A program made the translations under genes and the position numbers. From NCBI GenBank assembly GCA_963756025.1, contig CAVWMF010000006.1:248001-312000 (forward strand): 64,000 nt of DNA. Direction: 5' to 3'. A model generated the notes under the pieces. That model searched no databases. It worked only from the letters and a program-made list of their open reading frames with translations, and was not told the origin of the DNA. This document shows positions 61,222 through 64,000 of this stretch, in pieces (positions within the stretch are counted from its first letter, which is position 1; every line of letters starts with the position of its first letter). Origin of the DNA: Bog-473 sp963756025. Lineage in GTDB: Bacteria > Actinomycetota > Acidimicrobiia > Acidimicrobiales > RAAP-2.

Positions 61222-61368
61222 ACACCGTTCGGAACCTCAACCGTCGGACAAACCGGGCCGGAAAGTTGGGTTGCCGTTGGGTTGCGGTGGAGAGCACGGA
61301 GACTCCTGACCGTCAGGCTTGTAACTGTGTCAGTCGCCCTCGGTCACCCTCCCACGTTGAGGTCACCC

Positions 61369-62387
61369 GTGAACCTTCGTCGAAGCACCGTCCTCGTGAT
61401 GGTGATCGGCTTCGGCGCGAGTCTCGGAGGATTCTTCACTGACACCCTGCCCTGGATCTCGCTCCTGGTCGGTCTCGTCGCCACCGTGCTCGTGGCCGGC
61501 CTTCTCGACCTTGCCGCCACCCGGCGTGACGAGGCACTTCACCTGATATCGGAGCTCGAATCCAAGAACTCCCAGCTCGACGAGGCCCTACGGCACCAAG
61601 TTGAGGCAGAGCAACGCCTTCGCAGGCCCACCGCCTGGAGGCGGTCGGGCAATTGGCCGGTGGGATCGCCCACGATTTCAACAATCTCCTGCAGTCCATC
61701 CTCAGCTACTCCGAGTTCCTTTCGGACGCCATCGATCCCGAAAGTGAGCTGCAGCAGGACGTGGCCGAGGTGCAGAAGGCGGCTCGCCGGGCGGCTGGCC
61801 TCACCCGGCAACTCCTCGTGTTCAGCCGCCAACAGGTGACGCAGCCGGTCGTCGTCGATCTCAACGATTCCGTCCGCAGCGCGGAGCATCTCCTTCGGTC
61901 GACGCTCGGGGATGACATCGAGCTGACCTGCCGGACCGCCGCCGAACCCTGCCCCGTCTTTGCCGACGTCGGCGAGTTGGAGCTCATGCTGATGAACCTC
62001 GCCATCAATGCCCGCGACGCCATGCCGCACGGGGGCACGATCACGGTGACGGTTGAAACGGTGGAGATGGACGGGACGGAGGGGTCAGGTCTTCGCCCGG
62101 GACCGTTCGCCCGCATCGACGTGAAAGATGACGGAGAGGGCATGACGCCTGAGGTTGCCGCCAAGGCGTTCGAGCCCTTCTTCACGACCAAGGAGACGGG
62201 TCGAGGCACCGGCCTGGGACTCTCCATGGTCTACGGCATTGCCGACCGGTCCGGAGGGAGAGCGTCGATCGCAACCGCAGCAGGGGTCGGAACCACCATC
62301 ACGGTTCTGTTCCCGCTTTCGGAGAACGGATCACTCCCGGCGATCAGCGACGTCACGCCCATGCTCGCCGAACGGGTATCGCAATGA
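61369..62387 (+). CDS. Membrane-bound sensor histidine kinase, one frameshift
   Basis: The protein of about 339 residues has two N-terminal transmembrane helices (STVLVMVIGFGASLGGFF and ISLLVGLVATVLVAGLL), a coiled-coil linker (LISELESKNSQLDEALRH), and then, after a frameshift near 61627, the H-box GGIAHDFNNLLQSILSYSEF, N-box LAINARDAMPHGG, DDGEGM, FEPFFTTKETGRGTGLGLSM. The GIAHDFNN form is typical of PAS-type hybrid kinases. GTG 61369 with TTGAGG upstream is preferred. Its stop overlaps the ATG of the response regulator (ATGA), so the two are a co-translated two-component system. No periplasmic sensor domain is present. Confidence 0.87.
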
Positions 62388-63472
62388 ACTCCACCGTGAC
62401 GTTTCCCCGCGCCGGAGCCGACGCCCGCATCCTCGTCGTCGAGGACGAAGAGCCGATACGTCGATCCTTGGCCCGGCTCCTCGAACGCGCCGGGTACACG
62501 TGTTCCACCGCGGCCAATCCGGCCGAGGCTCGGCAGCTCCTCGCCAACGGGGCGTTCGCATTGATGCTGTGCGATGTGACAATGCCCGGGGAGAGCGGGT
62601 TCACGCTGCTCGCCCATGTCAACGAAGCCCACCCCGATATCGCCGTGATCATGATGACCGCCGTTGATTCGCCGCACGCGGCGGACCCGGCCTCCACCCT
62701 CGGCACGTACGGGTACATCCTGAAGCCGTTCGATACGAATGTGATCCTCATCAACGTCGTCGGAGCTCTCCTGCAACGGGCAGAGAAACTTGCTGCACGA
62801 AGCCACGATTCACAATCGGAATCCGACATCGCGAACCATGTGGCGGAACTGGGCGAAATCGTCGATCGCCTCTACCACGAGGATCGCTCACGATTGTGGT
62901 CGCGGGAAGGGACGGCTCGACATGCCGCTCTTGTGGCCGAGTGGCGCGAGCCCGAGACCGATTCGCATCTCCACCGATTGAGCACACACGCCGCACGCCT
63001 GGCCTTTCTCGCCGGTATGGCGTCCGACGCGGTGGAGGATCTCCGCATCGCGAGCCAGCTGCACGACATCGGCAAAGTGAGCATTCCCGAGGCGATACTC
63101 CTGAAGACGCGGCTCCTGACCGAAGAAGAGCGCCTGATCATGCAAGGTCATACGGAGACCGGGTTCAAAATGTTGGAGGGGTTCGAATCTCCCGTGTGCC
63201 GATTGGGCTCGATCGTGGCCCTGTCGCACCACGAGCGGTTCGATGGAAATGGCTATCCCCATGGCTTGTCCGGCGAAGCCATTCCGCTGGAGGGAAGGAT
63301 CGTCGCCATCGCCGACGTCTACGACGCTCTCCGCAACAAGCGGCCCTACAAGCGGGCATATTCGCAGACGGAATCCCTCGAAATCCTCAGGCATCGCCGT
63401 CGGGCCCAACTGGACCCTGAGCTGTTGGATCTCTTCATCAGCGATCTCGAAAAGGCGCCAAGAAGCCAATGA
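62384..63472 (+). CDS. Response regulator with HD-GYP output domain
   Basis: This intact 362-residue protein has a receiver domain (RILVVEDEEPIRRSLARLLE, phospho-Asp in LMLCDVTMPGESG, Lys in GYILKPFD) and a C-terminal HD-GYP domain: LHDIGKVSIPEAIL, SIVALSHHERFDGNGYPHGL and GRIVAIADVYDALRNKRPYK. HD-GYP proteins of this form hydrolyse cyclic-di-GMP, so phosphorylation by the adjacent kinase would control local c-di-GMP. A linker helix of about 80 residues separates the domains. A prepilin peptidase gene starts 16 bp downstream, pointing to pilus or secretion control. Confidence 0.9.
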   Translation: MNSTVTFPRAGADARILVVEDEEPIRRSLARLLERAGYTCSTAANPAEARQLLANGAFALMLCDVTMPGESGFTLLAHVNEAHPDIAVIMMTAVDSPHAADPASTLGTYGYILKPFDTNVILINVVGALLQRAEKLAARSHDSQSESDIANHVAELGEIVDRLYHEDRSRLWSREGTARHAALVAEWREPETDSHLHRLSTHAARLAFLAGMASDAVEDLRIASQLHDIGKVSIPEAILLKTRLLTEEERLIMQGHTETGFKMLEGFESPVCRLGSIVALSHHERFDGNGYPHGLSGEAIPLEGRIVAIADVYDALRNKRPYKRAYSQTESLEILRHRRRAQLDPELLDLFISDLEKAPRSQ

Positions 63473-63488
63473 AGGCAGGGACTCCATC

Positions 63489-64000
63489 GTGTTAGGGCTC
63501 TTGATCGGCTACTGCGCCCTGTTCGGCCTCATCGTCGGCTCATTCCTGAACGTGGTGATCTATCGCGTCCCTCGGAAGGAGTCGGTTGTTTCGCCGCGCT
63601 CGGCCTGTCCCACATGTGACGTCCCGATCTCGGCACGAGACAACGTGCCGATCTTCTCGTGGCTCCTCCTGCACGGCAAGTGCCGGAACTGCGACTCCCC
63701 CATCTCGATGCGCTACCCCCTGATTGAGGCGGCCACGGCCGTCCTCTTCGCCGGCATCGCAGCGCGGATCGGCTTCTCGTGGAGCCTCCCGGCGTATCTC
63801 GTGCTCACCGCGGGACTGCTCGCGCTTGCCTGCACCGACTTCGAACATCTGCTGCTGCCGAAGCGAATCGTCTATCCGGTCCTCGTTCTGGTTGGGGTCC
63901 TCCTGGCACTGGCCTCGGCGATCACCCACCACTGGCACCAATTCCTGATCGCCACGGCATGTGCCGTCGTGTGGTTCGTGGTCTTCTTCACCATGAATTT
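63489..64000 (+). CDS. Prepilin peptidase (A24, PilD/TadV-like), truncated by the window end
   Basis: From GTG 63489 the frame is open to the last base. The N-terminus LLIGYCALFGLIVGSFLNVV is followed by IYRVPRKES, a zinc-binding domain with CPTCDVPI and CRNCDSPI, ISMRYPLIEAATAVLFAGIA and the first catalytic Asp region LALACTDFEHLLLPKRIVYP. This is the bifunctional leader peptidase/methylase of type IV pilins (PilD type). The second catalytic 'GxGD' motif lies beyond the window. It is 16 bp behind the HD-GYP regulator, so the three genes probably form one transcription unit. Confidence 0.9.
   Translation, partial: MLGLLIGYCALFGLIVGSFLNVVIYRVPRKESVVSPRSACPTCDVPISARDNVPIFSWLLLHGKCRNCDSPISMRYPLIEAATAVLFAGIAARIGFSWSLPAYLVLTAGLLALACTDFEHLLLPKRIVYPVLVLVGVLLALASAITHHWHQFLIATACAVVWFVVFFTMN

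Noticed and set aside
1..64000. tRNA, rRNA, CRISPR arrays, insertion sequences and phage genes
   Set aside because: I looked for cloverleaf-like segments, direct-repeat arrays, transposase motifs and integrases and found none that I could support.

Overview
The window looks like 64 kb of a high-GC actinobacterial chromosome, most likely from an uncultured member of the Acidimicrobiia. The indications are dense short-spaced operons, many F420-type (LLM) oxidoreductases, large families of acyl-CoA synthetases, SDRs, CaiB transferases and thiolase-fold proteins, and a secreted protein with 'GYWLVAADGGIF'-type repeats. The assignment to a class is inference; no rRNA or other taxonomic marker is present. 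No tRNA, rRNA, CRISPR array, insertion sequence or phage gene was found.

Layout. 0-7 kb: truncated peptidase E, an amidohydrolase, an LLM oxidoreductase, a GMC oxidoreductase with a gluconate-dehydrogenase-subunit-3-like partner, and a secreted CAP/repeat protein. 7-12 kb: a minus-strand operon (P450, aldolase-type thiolase, ferredoxin, fused double acyl-CoA dehydrogenase) divergent from a TetR gene. 12-33 kb: a mostly intact catabolic block with FadR-type regulators, three acyl-CoA synthetases, thiolase-fold/DUF35 pairs, SDRs, LLM enzymes, an amidohydrolase and an acyl-CoA dehydrogenase. 33-48 kb: more acyl-CoA synthetases, CaiB/BaiF transferases (one an AMACR-like racemase, one a double-length fusion), an AcuI-like reductase, an HMG-CoA-synthase/DUF35 fusion with a thiolase, a crotonase and MaoC hydratases. 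48.7-50.3 kb: an unusual Clp divergon, with an XRE regulator and a ClpP-like subunit lacking its catalytic triad facing an active ClpP across a 38-bp palindrome. 50.4-57.5 kb: another amidohydrolase, crotonases, rlmN and a thiolase. 55-64 kb: membrane and envelope proteins, FMN reductase, pantothenate kinase, a histidine kinase with an HD-GYP response regulator, and the start of a prepilin peptidase.

How it may work: the catabolic genes form a complete inventory for activating a large branched or alicyclic carboxylic acid, such as a steroid side chain or isoprenoid, as a CoA ester. They could epimerise its 2-methyl group (racemase), dehydrogenate it (acyl-CoA dehydrogenases), hydrate it (MaoC and crotonase), oxidise it (MFE2-like SDRs), and cleave it by thiolysis or by a retro-aldol reaction with Ltp2/DUF35-like pairs. 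P450, ferredoxin and F420 enzymes would add redox steps. The substrate cannot be named from sequence alone.

Two cautions apply. More than twenty genes need one or more frameshifts to be read through, and these cluster at 0.5-12 kb, 34-36.5 kb and 51-62 kb, with intact genes between. They hit housekeeping genes such as rlmN and coaA, so they are most likely sequencing or assembly indels rather than true decay. Coordinates of frameshifted genes therefore span several reading frames. The most interesting non-coding signals are a 15-bp motif TGACAC-N3-CGTCAG present upstream of three separate transcription units, and the palindromes between divergent genes at 19.5 kb and 49.6 kb.
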